Source: an uncultured Collinsella sp. (GTDB taxonomy: Bacteria; Actinomycetota; Coriobacteriia; Coriobacteriales; Coriobacteriaceae). Taken from it: a stretch of DNA of 64,000 nucleotides. The notes under the pieces were generated by a model, which was given only the letters and a program-made list of their open reading frames with translations, was not told the DNA's origin and ran no database searches. The stretch covers positions 1 to 64,000 of the forward strand of contig CAKUGR010000001.1 in the NCBI GenBank assembly GCA_934654775.1, given 5' to 3'. The position numbers were made by a program, and so were the translations under genes. This document shows positions 24,091 through 32,092 of the stretch, one piece after another (position 1 is the first letter of the stretch; each line of letters begins with the position of its first letter).

Positions 24091-24921
24091 TTACTTCTTA
24101 CGGCGACGAATGATGTGCTGGTTCGAGACCTTCTTCTTCTTGCGCGTACGAAGGCCCTTCGTCGGCTTACCCCAGGGGGTAACAGAGGGACGACCAGAGG
24201 TGTGGTTCTTGCCCTCGCCACCGCCGTGCGGGTGGTCGACAGGGTTCATGACGGTACCGCGGACGGTCGGGCGCACGTTCATGTGACGCTTACGGCCGGC
24301 CTTGCCGATGACGATGTTGGCGTGATCGGCGTTGCCGACCTCACCGACGGTGGCGCGGCAGGTAACGAGGATGCGGCGCATCTCGGAGGAAGGCATACGG
24401 ACGATAGCGTACTTGCCCTCCTTACCCATCAGCTGGCAGGAGTTACCGGCGGAACGGGCGATAGCAGCACCCTTGCCCGGCTGGAACTCGACGGCGTGGA
24501 TGAGCGTACCGACGGGGATGTCGGCGAGGGGCAGAGCGTTGCCCGGCTTGATGTCGGCGTCAGAACCGGACATGATGGTCTGACCGACCTCGAGGCCCTT
24601 GGGGGCCAGGATGTAGCGCTTCTCACCGTCAGCGTAGTGCAGCAGAGCGATGCGAGCGGAACGGTTCGGATCGTACTCGATCGTGGCAACCTTGGCGGGC
24701 ACGCCGTCCTTGTTGCGCTTGAAGTCGATCACGCGGTAACGACGCTTCACGCCGCCGCCCTGGTGGCGGGTGGTGATGCGGCCGTTGTTGTTACGACCGG
24801 CCTTCTTGGGCAGGGGCTCGAGAAGAGACTTCTCGGGCTTGGTGCAGGTGATCTCGGAGAAATCGGAGATCGTCTGCCAACGCCTACCAGCGGAGGTCGG
24901 CTTAAGGTGCTTTACAGCCAT
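24091..24921 (-). CDS. rplB: 50S ribosomal protein L2
   Basis: A 276-residue L2, required for peptidyl transferase assembly. The start [14 protein letters not shown] (24921) follows AAAGGGAT; the frame opens 25 codons earlier without a site. [22 protein letters not shown] near residue 225 holds the conserved histidine region. A 179-bp spacer precedes it, unusually long for this operon. Confidence 0.98.
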   Translation of the reverse strand: MAVKHLKPTSAGRRWQTISDFSEITCTKPEKSLLEPLPKKAGRNNNGRITTRHQGGGVKRRYRVIDFKRNKDGVPAKVATIEYDPNRSARIALLHYADGEKRYILAPKGLEVGQTIMSGSDADIKPGNALPLADIPVGTLIHAVEFQPGKGAAIARSAGNSCQLMGKEGKYAIVRMPSSEMRRILVTCRATVGEVGNADHANIVIGKAGRKRHMNVRPTVRGTVMNPVDHPHGGGEGKNHTSGRPSVTPWGKPTKGLRTRKKKKVSNQHIIRRRKK

Positions 24922-25100
24922 TACAATCCCTTTCAATAGGAATCCGTTAGCCATCGCAGACAGGGATTCGAGGTTCTGCCTCGGGTGCGATGACACCGGA
25001 CGTATACACGGTTCCGGGCGTGTCCATTTAATACGCCCAAAACCTTGAGCTCTCGCCTCCCCTATTTGGGAGGCATGAGCTCACTCAACAGCAGCGAGTC
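24922..25100 (-). ncRNA. Structured spacer between rplW and rplB
   Basis: Several stems fit: GAGCTC...GAGCTC enclosing GCCTCCC/GGGAGGC (about 25048-25082), GGGCGT/ACGCCC (about 25016-25037), CGAGG/CCTCG and CATCGCA/TGCGATG (about 24953-24992). The segment 25001-25026 nearly repeats a segment upstream of rplC (26866-26891). No gene is visible. An internal promoter or regulatory leader for rplB is the best guess. Confidence 0.45.
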
Positions 25101-25388
25101 TTAGGCCTGGTTGCCAAAGACCTCGATGGTGTCGCCCTCGGCCAGCGTGACGATGGCCTTCTTCCAAGAACGGGTCTTGCCGGCGACATAGCGCACGCGC
25201 TTGGTCTTGGGCTTGACCGTCAGGGTGTTCACGCGAACGACCTTGACGCCGAAGATCTCCTCGACAGCGTCCTTGATCTGATACTTGTTAGCATCCTTGG
25301 CGACCTCGAACGTGTACTTGTTCAGCTCCATGCCGGAGAAGGAACGCTCGGACACGATCGGACGAATGATGATCTCGTGGGCGGTCAT
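25101..25388 (-). CDS. rplW: 50S ribosomal protein L23
   Basis: A 95-residue L23, at the exit tunnel where trigger factor and SRP dock. IIIRPIVSERSFSGMELNKYTFEV and the VKPKTKRVRYVAGKTRSWKKA region are canonical. Its ATG abuts the rplD stop (TAAATG), so translation is coupled. Confidence 0.98.
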   Translation of the reverse strand: MTAHEIIIRPIVSERSFSGMELNKYTFEVAKDANKYQIKDAVEEIFGVKVVRVNTLTVKPKTKRVRYVAGKTRSWKKAIVTLAEGDTIEVFGNQA

Positions 25389-26015
25389 TTATGCAAGCAC
25401 CTCCCCGAAGTGAGCGGCGATGTCGGCGGGCATCAGCACGGCGTTGTTGTTGACGAGATCGTAGGTGTTGGCCTCGTCGGCAGTGATGATGAACGTCTTG
25501 GGAATGTTGCGGAACGACAGGTAGGCGTTGACGTCCTCATCGCGAACGATGATGGTCAGACGCTTGCCCTCAAGGCCGAGAGCCTTGAGCATGGCGACGG
25601 CAGCCTTGGTGGAAGGCTTCTCGAAGCCGTAGTCGTCGACGAGCACGAGCTCGCCATCGGCCAGCTTGGCGGACAGCGCGGAGCGCATAGCCAGCTTGAC
25701 CTCCTTGTTGTTCATACGCTTAGCGTAGGAACGGGGCTTGGGGGCGAAGACGACGCCACCGTGACGCCACTGGGCAGCACGGATGGAACCCTGGCGGGCA
25801 CGGCCGGTGCCCTTCTGACGCCAAGGCTTCTTGCCGCCACCGGAAACCTCAGAGCGACCCTTAGCAGACTGGGTGCCCTGACGCCAAGAGGCCATCTGGC
25901 ACTTGACGATGTGGTGCATAACGTGGATGTTCGGCTCGATGCCGTACACCTCAGCGGCGAGCTCGGCCTCGGCGACCTTCTTGCCCTCGCTGTTCTTTAC
26001 TTCAAACTTTGCCAT
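25389..26015 (-). CDS. rplD: 50S ribosomal protein L4
   Basis: A 208-residue L4, which reaches the exit tunnel and in E. coli represses the S10 operon. The loop WRQKGTGRARQGSIRAAQWRHGG-type region (near residues 60-85) is intact. C-terminal nucleotide-like fold is complete. Any autoregulation here would act on the rplC leader. Confidence 0.98.
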   Translation of the reverse strand: MAKFEVKNSEGKKVAEAELAAEVYGIEPNIHVMHHIVKCQMASWRQGTQSAKGRSEVSGGGKKPWRQKGTGRARQGSIRAAQWRHGGVVFAPKPRSYAKRMNNKEVKLAMRSALSAKLADGELVLVDDYGFEKPSTKAAVAMLKALGLEGKRLTIIVRDEDVNAYLSFRNIPKTFIITADEANTYDLVNNNAVLMPADIAAHFGEVLA

Positions 26016-26061
26016 TTAAGTGTTCTCCTTGGTATGACGCTGGGCTAAATGGGCTGGGCCC

Positions 26062-26682
26062 TTAGGCCATACGGATGGCGACGAGACCATTCTTGGCACC
26101 CGGGACAGCGCCCTTGACCAAGATGAGGTTCTGCTCGGCATCGATGCGGACAACGGAAAGGTTCTTGACGGTAACGCGCTCGTTACCCATGTGACCGGCC
26201 ATCTTGACGCCCTTGAGGACGCGCGCAGGATAGGCGCACTGACCGATAGAACCGGGGTGACGCTGGAAGTGAGAACCATGCGTCATAGGACCGCGGCGCT
26301 GACCCCAGCGCTTGATGCGACCCTGGAAGCCCTTACCCTTGGAGGTACCGATGACGTCGACCTTCTCGACATCAGCGAAATCAGCGACGGTGACGACCTC
26401 GCCGACCTTGTGCTCCTCGCCGTTCTCGACGCGGACCTCACGAAGGAAGCGGACAGGCTCGACGCCAGCCTTGGCGAAGTGACCAGCCATGGGCTTGTTC
26501 ACGTTCTTGGCCTTGATGTCGCCGAAACCGATCTGGACGGCGTCATAGCCGTCGGTTGCCTGAGTTTTAACCTGCGAGACAGCGCAGGGGCCAGCCTGGA
26601 TGACCGTGACGGGGACGACGTTGTCGTTCTCGTCCCAAACCTGGGTCATGCCAATCTTGCGGCCGAGAATCATGCTGATCAA
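26062..26682 (-). CDS. rplC: 50S ribosomal protein L3
   Basis: A 206-residue L3, a primary 23S rRNA binder near the peptidyl transferase centre. [14 protein letters not shown] opens the protein, and the central [28 protein letters not shown] region is intact. A TTG start at 26682 fits the alignment of family N-termini (MI-x-x-I-x-G-K-K-I-G) and has TTGGGAT upstream; an ATG three codons later is possible. It is the first gene of this operon, since rpsJ, its usual predecessor, lies at 40.6 kb. Confidence 0.97.
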   Translation of the reverse strand: MISMILGRKIGMTQVWDENDNVVPVTVIQAGPCAVSQVKTQATDGYDAVQIGFGDIKAKNVNKPMAGHFAKAGVEPVRFLREVRVENGEEHKVGEVVTVADFADVEKVDVIGTSKGKGFQGRIKRWGQRRGPMTHGSHFQRHPGSIGQCAYPARVLKGVKMAGHMGNERVTVKNLSVVRIDAEQNLILVKGAVPGAKNGLVAIRMA

Positions 26683-26891
26683 GATATGATCCCAACTCTC
26701 GCGTGGTCTTGGGACAATGCGTACACCACCGAGCGTACGCCCCTAGAGGACCACTACTTACACGACGTGCTCCCCAGCCTTGTATTACGTCCGGACTACC
26801 TGACAACCCTATTAAGCAGGCATTTTGTCCAGTCAGAATACTCCCCTGGTTTCACACAGCTGTTTAGTATACACGGCTGCGGGCGTATCCA
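26683..26891 (-). ncRNA. rplC operon leader with nested hairpin
   Basis: The leader contains a stem GTGGTC/GACCAC (26703-26708 / 26749-26754) enclosing GCGTAC/GTACGC (26719-26724 / 26735-26740), 21 bases before the start codon. A -10-like TATACT lies at 26866-26871 within a 26-bp motif shared with the rplB leader, and TTGTCA-16-TACAAG is a second promoter candidate nearer the gene. This is a likely autoregulatory leader; the r-protein bound is not identifiable by eye. Confidence 0.5.
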
Positions 26892-26941
26892 TCGAGATTC
26901 ATATTTCACTCACATTGTTTACGCAGGTAAAGTGCGTGGCA

Positions 26942-27104
26942 CGTTCCCAGTGTGCGGCGGAGGGGCGGGCCTGAGACATATTAAGGTTGCTGCTCTACAG
27001 TTCTGCTCACGACGGAGAGCACATTAAGTGCTCTCCTGTTCGTGCGGAACTCGCGACAACCTTAATATGTCTCAGGCCCGCCCCTCCGCCGCACACTGGG
27101 AACG
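26942..27104. repeat. Long hairpin element A upstream of rplC
   Basis: Arms 26942-26989 and 27057-27104 are a perfect 48-bp inverted repeat. The 67-base centre holds an inner hairpin with stem GAGAGCAC/GTGCTCTC and loop ATTAA. The centre matches that of element B at about 54 of 67 positions. It lies 259 bp upstream of rplC and has no U-run, so it is not a plain terminator for the phosphatase gene. Confidence 0.88.
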
Positions 27105-27139
27105 CCACGTTGATGTCTGCTTAACTCTGCTCGTTCAGG

Positions 27140-27766
27140 CTAATGACTTTGTTGGGGGTCCACTATTTGCTGGAGGGTGAACTTGCATTGCATTGGCTCG
27201 CCCTCTGTTTGTGGCTTTGCCTCATCAAAATCGAAAATCATAATGGCGCAGTTGGGGAGTTTTGTTGGGAGCTCGAAGCCCTCTGGGGCTGCAGCCTTGA
27301 TGAATTGGCGGCTGGCGCTGCCGTGGCTTACTGCTAGGAGGGTTTCGATGCCCTCGGCGCCCATGAGATTGGTGAGGGTGCCTACCATGCGCTCCTGTAG
27401 CGCCTGGCTTCCCTCTCCTCCGAAGGGGACTAAGTCCTCGCCCGGATCCCAGACGTCGGTGGGCAGCGCGTCGTGGGGGCCTTCTTCGAAGGTGCCGTAG
27501 CTGCGCTCGATGATGCCTTCGCAGGGCTCGACTGCTGCGTCCGGGCCGAGGAGCTCGCATGCGACGAGACTTGCCGTGTCCATGGCTCGGCCTAAGGGCG
27601 AAGAGACCACTTTGTCGGGAACGACGCCGTGGTCCTTGAGCCATGCGGCCGCCATTCCCGCTTGCTTGCGGCCCAGGTCGGTCAACGGAGAATCGCAACG
27701 GCCCTGGACCAGCTTTTTAACGTTGAATTCTGTCTGACCGTGGCGGAGTAGATATAGACGCTTCAT
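27140..27766 (-). CDS. Histidine phosphatase family protein (phosphoglycerate mutase-like)
   Basis: A 208-residue member of the phosphoglycerate mutase / histidine phosphatase clan. The catalytic LRHGQTEFN (His9) opens it, and the second histidine is in AVSHGSASR near residue 145. It is about 40 residues shorter than dependent phosphoglycerate mutases and is more likely a broad phosphatase, such as a cobalamin or sugar phosphate phosphatase. GGGGAG precedes the ATG. It is 39 bases downstream of the CDF gene and probably co-transcribed. Confidence 0.88.
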   Translation of the reverse strand: MKRLYLLRHGQTEFNVKKLVQGRCDSPLTDLGRKQAGMAAAWLKDHGVVPDKVVSSPLGRAMDTASLVACELLGPDAAVEPCEGIIERSYGTFEEGPHDALPTDVWDPGEDLVPFGGEGSQALQERMVGTLTNLMGAEGIETLLAVSHGSASRQFIKAAAPEGFELPTKLPNCAIMIFDFDEAKPQTEGEPMQCKFTLQQIVDPQQSH

Positions 27767-27805
27767 GCTCTCCCCTTCTGCATCAGTTGCTTTATCGGCT
27801 CGGCC

Positions 27806-28966
27806 CTACTCGTGGGTATGGCCGACATAGTCTTCGTCGATCGTGATCTTGGCAATCGACTTGGGATATTCGGATTCGACACGTTTCGCCAACGCGCGCT
27901 TTAGGTCCTCTGCGCTCATCGCCAAGGCCGAGGGTCGCACGCAGTCAAAGATCACGTTGGTGTGCGTAGGACCCGGCACACAGCGTAGGTCGTGAACCGA
28001 AAGGCGGCTATCGATCTCCTGGGCCATGGCGTGAATGCGCAAACGCATGCTTGCCACCTTGGGGTCGTCGGTCACGATGGGGTCGTAATGGAGCGTGACG
28101 ATCATGCCGTCTTCGTTCCTAAACGACTGCTCGATGTTATCGAGCGTGTCGTGACTTTCCAGCGGGCTGGCCTCGGCTGCCATCTCGGCATGAGCGCTTG
28201 CGAACTTCCTGCCCGGGCCGTAGTCGTGAACCATCAGGTCGTGCACGCCCAAAACACCAGGGTAGCTCATGATCTTGCTGCGGATATGCTCGACAAGCTT
28301 GGGGTCGGGCGCCTGACCCAAAAGCGGGCTCACCGTATCTTGGATAAGCTCAAAGCCGCTCCAGCCAATATAGGCGCCAACGGCAAGGCCGACCCATGCG
28401 TCAAGATTGATGTGCGTCACCTGCGAAACAATTGCGCACGCTAACACGGCGCCCGTGGCAAGGACATCGTTCTTGGAATCCTGCGCGGTCGCATGCAGTG
28501 TCTCGGACTCAATGCGATCGCCGAGCTTTTGGTTGAGGGCCGCCATCCAGAGCTTAACAACCATCGAAAGCGCAAGGACTGCCACCAGGGCAAGCGAGAA
28601 CTCGACAGGTTCGGGGTGGATGACGCGCTCAACCGAGGACTTGATAAGCTCAAGGCCGATCAACAGCACGAGCGCCGCCACGACCAGACCCGAGAGATAC
28701 TCGTAGCGGCCATGTCCGTATGGATGCTCGGGGTCTGCCGGCTTGCCCGCCAGCTTAAAGCCCAGCACGCTCACGATGTTCGAGCTGGCATCGGACAGGT
28801 TGTTCATAGCGTCCGCCACGATCGAAACCGATCCCGACAGCACGCCAATTGCACCCTTCGCAGCGCATAATGCCACATTGGCGAGAATACACACCACACC
28901 CGTCAACGTTCCCACGCGCGCACGGTCGCCCTGCGCACGACGAACGATCCACTCGACCATCTTCAT
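27806..28966 (-). CDS. Cation diffusion facilitator family transporter
   Basis: A 386-residue metal efflux protein of the CDF family (zinc, iron, manganese or cobalt). Six membrane segments occupy the first 210 residues. The metal site is formed by DAMNNLSDA in TM2 and HATAQDSKND in TM5, an H-x4-D type rather than H-x3-D. A cytoplasmic ZT-dimer domain follows, then a further His-rich tail (YVGHTHE). The D-D/H-D layout is seen in iron/zinc FieF-like proteins. The metal cannot be fixed from sequence. Confidence 0.9.
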   Translation of the reverse strand: MKMVEWIVRRAQGDRARVGTLTGVVCILANVALCAAKGAIGVLSGSVSIVADAMNNLSDASSNIVSVLGFKLAGKPADPEHPYGHGRYEYLSGLVVAALVLLIGLELIKSSVERVIHPEPVEFSLALVAVLALSMVVKLWMAALNQKLGDRIESETLHATAQDSKNDVLATGAVLACAIVSQVTHINLDAWVGLAVGAYIGWSGFELIQDTVSPLLGQAPDPKLVEHIRSKIMSYPGVLGVHDLMVHDYGPGRKFASAHAEMAAEASPLESHDTLDNIEQSFRNEDGMIVTLHYDPIVTDDPKVASMRLRIHAMAQEIDSRLSVHDLRCVPGPTHTNVIFDCVRPSALAMSAEDLKRALAKRVESEYPKSIAKITIDEDYVGHTHE

Positions 28967-29045
28967 CAGCCCCCACGGTACTACCTATATAATATCTATT
29001 GCTCAAACGGATTGTAGTGTAGCCACTTTGTCCTCCAGATACAAA

Positions 29046-29078
29046 AAGGCCGCAACCCACACGAGCCACGGCCTTGGA
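29046..29078 (-). terminator. Terminator downstream of the PTS gene
   Basis: AAGGCCG/CGGCCTT stem with a 16-base loop is followed on the minus strand by TTTTTG. It ends the fab-acc-PTS transcription unit, before the separate promoter of the CDF gene. Confidence 0.8.
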
Positions 29079-29112
29079 ACATGACAAAGGAATCGTCCTT
29101 TGTCGCACAGGT

Positions 29113-30327
29113 TTATGCGCTTACTTCAGCAGCGCTCGCCACTGTTTCGGGCAAATCGGCTTCGTCTTCTACCGCCTGCCCCTTCGCCGGCACCACGCCA
29201 AAGCAGTAGCTCAGCGCCGCAGACACCGCAAATGCCACAACGCCGGCGGCGCAGCACCACAGCAGGTTCGAGATGCCGCCCGTGGCAAAGCCAATGACCA
29301 TGAGGACATTCGTCATGCCGATGGTATAGGCCGTAACGTGGCCCACGGCTGCAACAAGGCCTCCGACGGCGCCGCCAATGGCCATGCACGTCAGGCACCT
29401 GCCATATTTAAAGCCGCAACCGTACAGCGCCGGCTCGCTTACGCCACCAAGAACACCCGAGATTGAATAGCCCAGCATGAGCGCCTTCTCGTCCTTATCC
29501 GCAACGCGGAGCGACGCGCCAAAGGGCATGCCCCAAACGGCAAACGTTGTCATCGTCGCGGCGATCAGGATGCACGAATCCGTTCCCACACTCATAAACT
29601 GCGCATAGGCGAGCGATAGGACGACGTTGCTGACGCCCGCGATCTTTAGGAACTCCCAGCCCGCGGCAAGCCCCATGAGCGTGAGCAGCGACACGATGCC
29701 ACCGGAATTGCAAAGCATAAACATAAGCTGGCCCAACAGCATGCCTAGATAGCTGCCCGCCGGCGCCGTAATACACAGCGAAACCGGAACCATGACAAGC
29801 ATGGTTGCAAACGGAACGAACGAAAACGCCACGGCCTTGGGGATAACGCGCTGAAAGAAACACTCCACCTGCCATAGCACGGGCACCGAAATGAGAACCG
29901 GAATAACAGTCGTCGTGTAATCGTTGACCGGCGCGGGAAGCAGGCCATACACGGAAGTCATCGATGCCCCCATCGTCGATGCGGCATCGACGAGCTTAAG
30001 CAGATCGGGCGCAATCAATACGCCGCCCAGCATCATGCCCAGCTGCTCCGAGCAACCGAGCTGGCGGGCGGCCGCCCAACCAAGATAAATGGGCAAGAAG
30101 TAGTAGCCGGCGTTATAAAGCCAACTGTAGAACAGGCGATAGATTTCGGAATCGGCAGACCACAGGCCCAGCATGCCTTCGCCCATAATGACGGCGACAG
30201 TGCGAAACAACGCCGCGCAGACAATAAAGGGCAGCGCCGACATCATGCTTTTGGACAGATAGTCCACCACGGCCATGGCGTTTGATGAAACCGTCGTTGT
30301 AAACGAGATGTTAGAAACTTGTGACAT
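29113..30327 (-). CDS. Orphan PTS EIIC transporter (glucose/sucrose superfamily)
   Basis: A 404-residue membrane protein with the EIIC motif GVSEPALYG near residue 285, placing it in the glucose/beta-glucoside superfamily. About ten membrane segments are visible. There is no EIIB domain with a phosphorylated Cys and no EIIA with its His; the tail after the last membrane segment is 25 acidic residues. Start ATG at 30327 follows AAAGG. Its partners must lie elsewhere, or it works with HPr and another EIIB, or it acts as a sensor-like transporter. The gene follows accDA by 40 bases on the same strand. Confidence 0.85.
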   Translation of the reverse strand: MSQVSNISFTTTVSSNAMAVVDYLSKSMMSALPFIVCAALFRTVAVIMGEGMLGLWSADSEIYRLFYSWLYNAGYYFLPIYLGWAAARQLGCSEQLGMMLGGVLIAPDLLKLVDAASTMGASMTSVYGLLPAPVNDYTTTVIPVLISVPVLWQVECFFQRVIPKAVAFSFVPFATMLVMVPVSLCITAPAGSYLGMLLGQLMFMLCNSGGIVSLLTLMGLAAGWEFLKIAGVSNVVLSLAYAQFMSVGTDSCILIAATMTTFAVWGMPFGASLRVADKDEKALMLGYSISGVLGGVSEPALYGCGFKYGRCLTCMAIGGAVGGLVAAVGHVTAYTIGMTNVLMVIGFATGGISNLLWCCAAGVVAFAVSAALSYCFGVVPAKGQAVEDEADLPETVASAAEVSA

Positions 30328-30367
30328 GGAACGCCTTTCCCAATGTGACATGCGGACTGCCCCTTTG

Positions 30368-32092
30368 TCACATCGTGCGGTACCGACCGATTGCGCGGTA
30401 CTTTTCGTAGCGGAGGTTTGTGAGGGTCGCGTCGTCGAGCTGCCCAAGCGTATCGAAGGCATCAAATGCCGAGGACATGACGGCACCGGCGATCTCCTCA
30501 TGCGACAGGCCCCTATCGTCAACAATGCCGTCGATGATACCGAGCGCCAACAGATCGGGGGCCGTGAGCTTAAGCGCTTCGGCAGCCTCATTCGCGCGGT
30601 CGGTATCCTTCCACAGGATCGACGCACAGGCCTCGGGGCTCACGACCGAATAGGCCGAGCTCGAGAGCATCAGGATGCGGTCGGCCACGGACAGCGCCAG
30701 CGCGCCACCAGAGCCACCCTCGCCTGTCACCACCGAGACAATCGGCGTCTTAAGGCCGCTCATCTCCATGAGATTCTGGGCAATCGCCTCGCCCTGGCCG
30801 CGTTCCTCGGCACCGATGCCGCAAAACGCGCCCGAAGTATCGACCAGGCACAGAACCGGTCGGCCAAATTTCTCGGCTTGGTGCATCAGGCGACGTGCCT
30901 TGCGGTAGCCCTCGGGATGTGCCATACCAAAGTTGCGACGCATGCGCTCTTTGGTCGTGGTGCCGCGCTCGATGGCGATGACCGTTACGGGGCGTCCGTC
31001 TTTCCAGCCAATGCCAGCCACCACAGCAGCGTCGTCGCCAAAGTAGCGGTCCCCGTGCAGCTCCACAAATCCATCCAGGCCCAGCGAGATCATCTCACCT
31101 GCCGTGGCGCGGTTCGCCGAGCGAGTCTGCTTGACAATCTCGAGCGCGGTTTTTGGTGCGGCCGAGCGCTTAAACAAGTGTCCCAACTTTTTGCCGCGGC
31201 GACCCGTATGCACGATCTCATGCGGTGCCCCCAGGACGGGCGCGTGCCCTTCGTGCAGCGCCAGCAGCTCGCCTACCGTGAGCGCAATCTCGCCACGCGG
31301 AACAACGGCATCGCAAAAGCCGTGCTCCAACAAAAACTCGGAGCGCTGGAATCCCTTGGGCAGGCGTTTGTGCATGTTCTGCTCGATCACGCGCGGGCCG
31401 GCAAATGCCGTCAGGGCATCGGGCTCGGCCAAGATAATATCGCCCTCCATGGCAAAGCTCGCGGTTACGCCTCCGGTCGTGGGGTCGGTGAGCACCGTGA
31501 TATACAGACCGCCCGCCTCGCTGTGGCGCCTAACCGCCGCAGAAATCTTGGCCATCTGCATAAGCGACGTCACACCCTCTTGCATGCGCGCGCCGCCCGA
31601 AACGGTAAAGCCGACAACCGGCAATCCCAGCTCGGTCGCACGCTCAAATGTGCGACAGATCTTCTCGCCCACCACGGAGCCCATCGAGCCCATCATAAAG
31701 TTGGCATCCATAAAGAAGAGCGCGGTATCGCAGCCGCAGATTTTACCCCTACCGCACACGACGGCATCGCGCTCGCCCGAACGCTCGCTCACGCTCTTGA
31801 GCTTGTCGGCATAGCCGGGAAACGAGAGGAAGTCCTCTGACGCCAGTTCGGCATCCCACTCCTCAAAGGTACCCGCGTCGACCGTCATGCGCATGCGCGC
31901 GCGACCGCTCACGCGAAAGTGTTTGCCGCAACGAAGGCAGACCTCGAGGTTGTCGTGCAGGCGTGCCTCATCGATCACACGGCGGCACTCCGGGCACTTG
32001 ATAAACACGTGGCGCGCGGGAAACTCGGCGCATGACTCGGTCATCGGCCCCTCAAGGACATTGACCGTCTTCGCTTTTCTATTCATCAGCAT
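30368..32092 (-). CDS. accDA: Fused acetyl-CoA carboxylase carboxyltransferase beta-alpha (AccD-AccA)
   Basis: A 574-residue fusion of the two carboxyltransferase subunits that move carboxyl from biotin to acetyl-CoA. The N-terminal AccD part carries the zinc ribbon CPEC...CLRCG (residues 33-55), then the crotonase-like domain with VSGGARMQEG near 165. The AccA part begins near residue 300, with GMAHPEGYRKARRLM and GEGGSGGALAL. Separate genes are the usual bacterial state. The start overlaps accC by 14 bases (or 8, from a second ATG), so translation is coupled. The last acc gene of the operon. Confidence 0.93.
   Translation of the reverse strand: MLMNRKAKTVNVLEGPMTESCAEFPARHVFIKCPECRRVIDEARLHDNLEVCLRCGKHFRVSGRARMRMTVDAGTFEEWDAELASEDFLSFPGYADKLKSVSERSGERDAVVCGRGKICGCDTALFFMDANFMMGSMGSVVGEKICRTFERATELGLPVVGFTVSGGARMQEGVTSLMQMAKISAAVRRHSEAGGLYITVLTDPTTGGVTASFAMEGDIILAEPDALTAFAGPRVIEQNMHKRLPKGFQRSEFLLEHGFCDAVVPRGEIALTVGELLALHEGHAPVLGAPHEIVHTGRRGKKLGHLFKRSAAPKTALEIVKQTRSANRATAGEMISLGLDGFVELHGDRYFGDDAAVVAGIGWKDGRPVTVIAIERGTTTKERMRRNFGMAHPEGYRKARRLMHQAEKFGRPVLCLVDTSGAFCGIGAEERGQGEAIAQNLMEMSGLKTPIVSVVTGEGGSGGALALSVADRILMLSSSAYSVVSPEACASILWKDTDRANEAAEALKLTAPDLLALGIIDGIVDDRGLSHEEIAGAVMSSAFDAFDTLGQLDDATLTNLRYEKYRAIGRYRTM

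Noticed and set aside
26942..27104. Intrinsic terminator for the phosphatase gene
   Set aside because: Despite the long stem there is no U-run on either strand, and the centre is conserved with two other elements.
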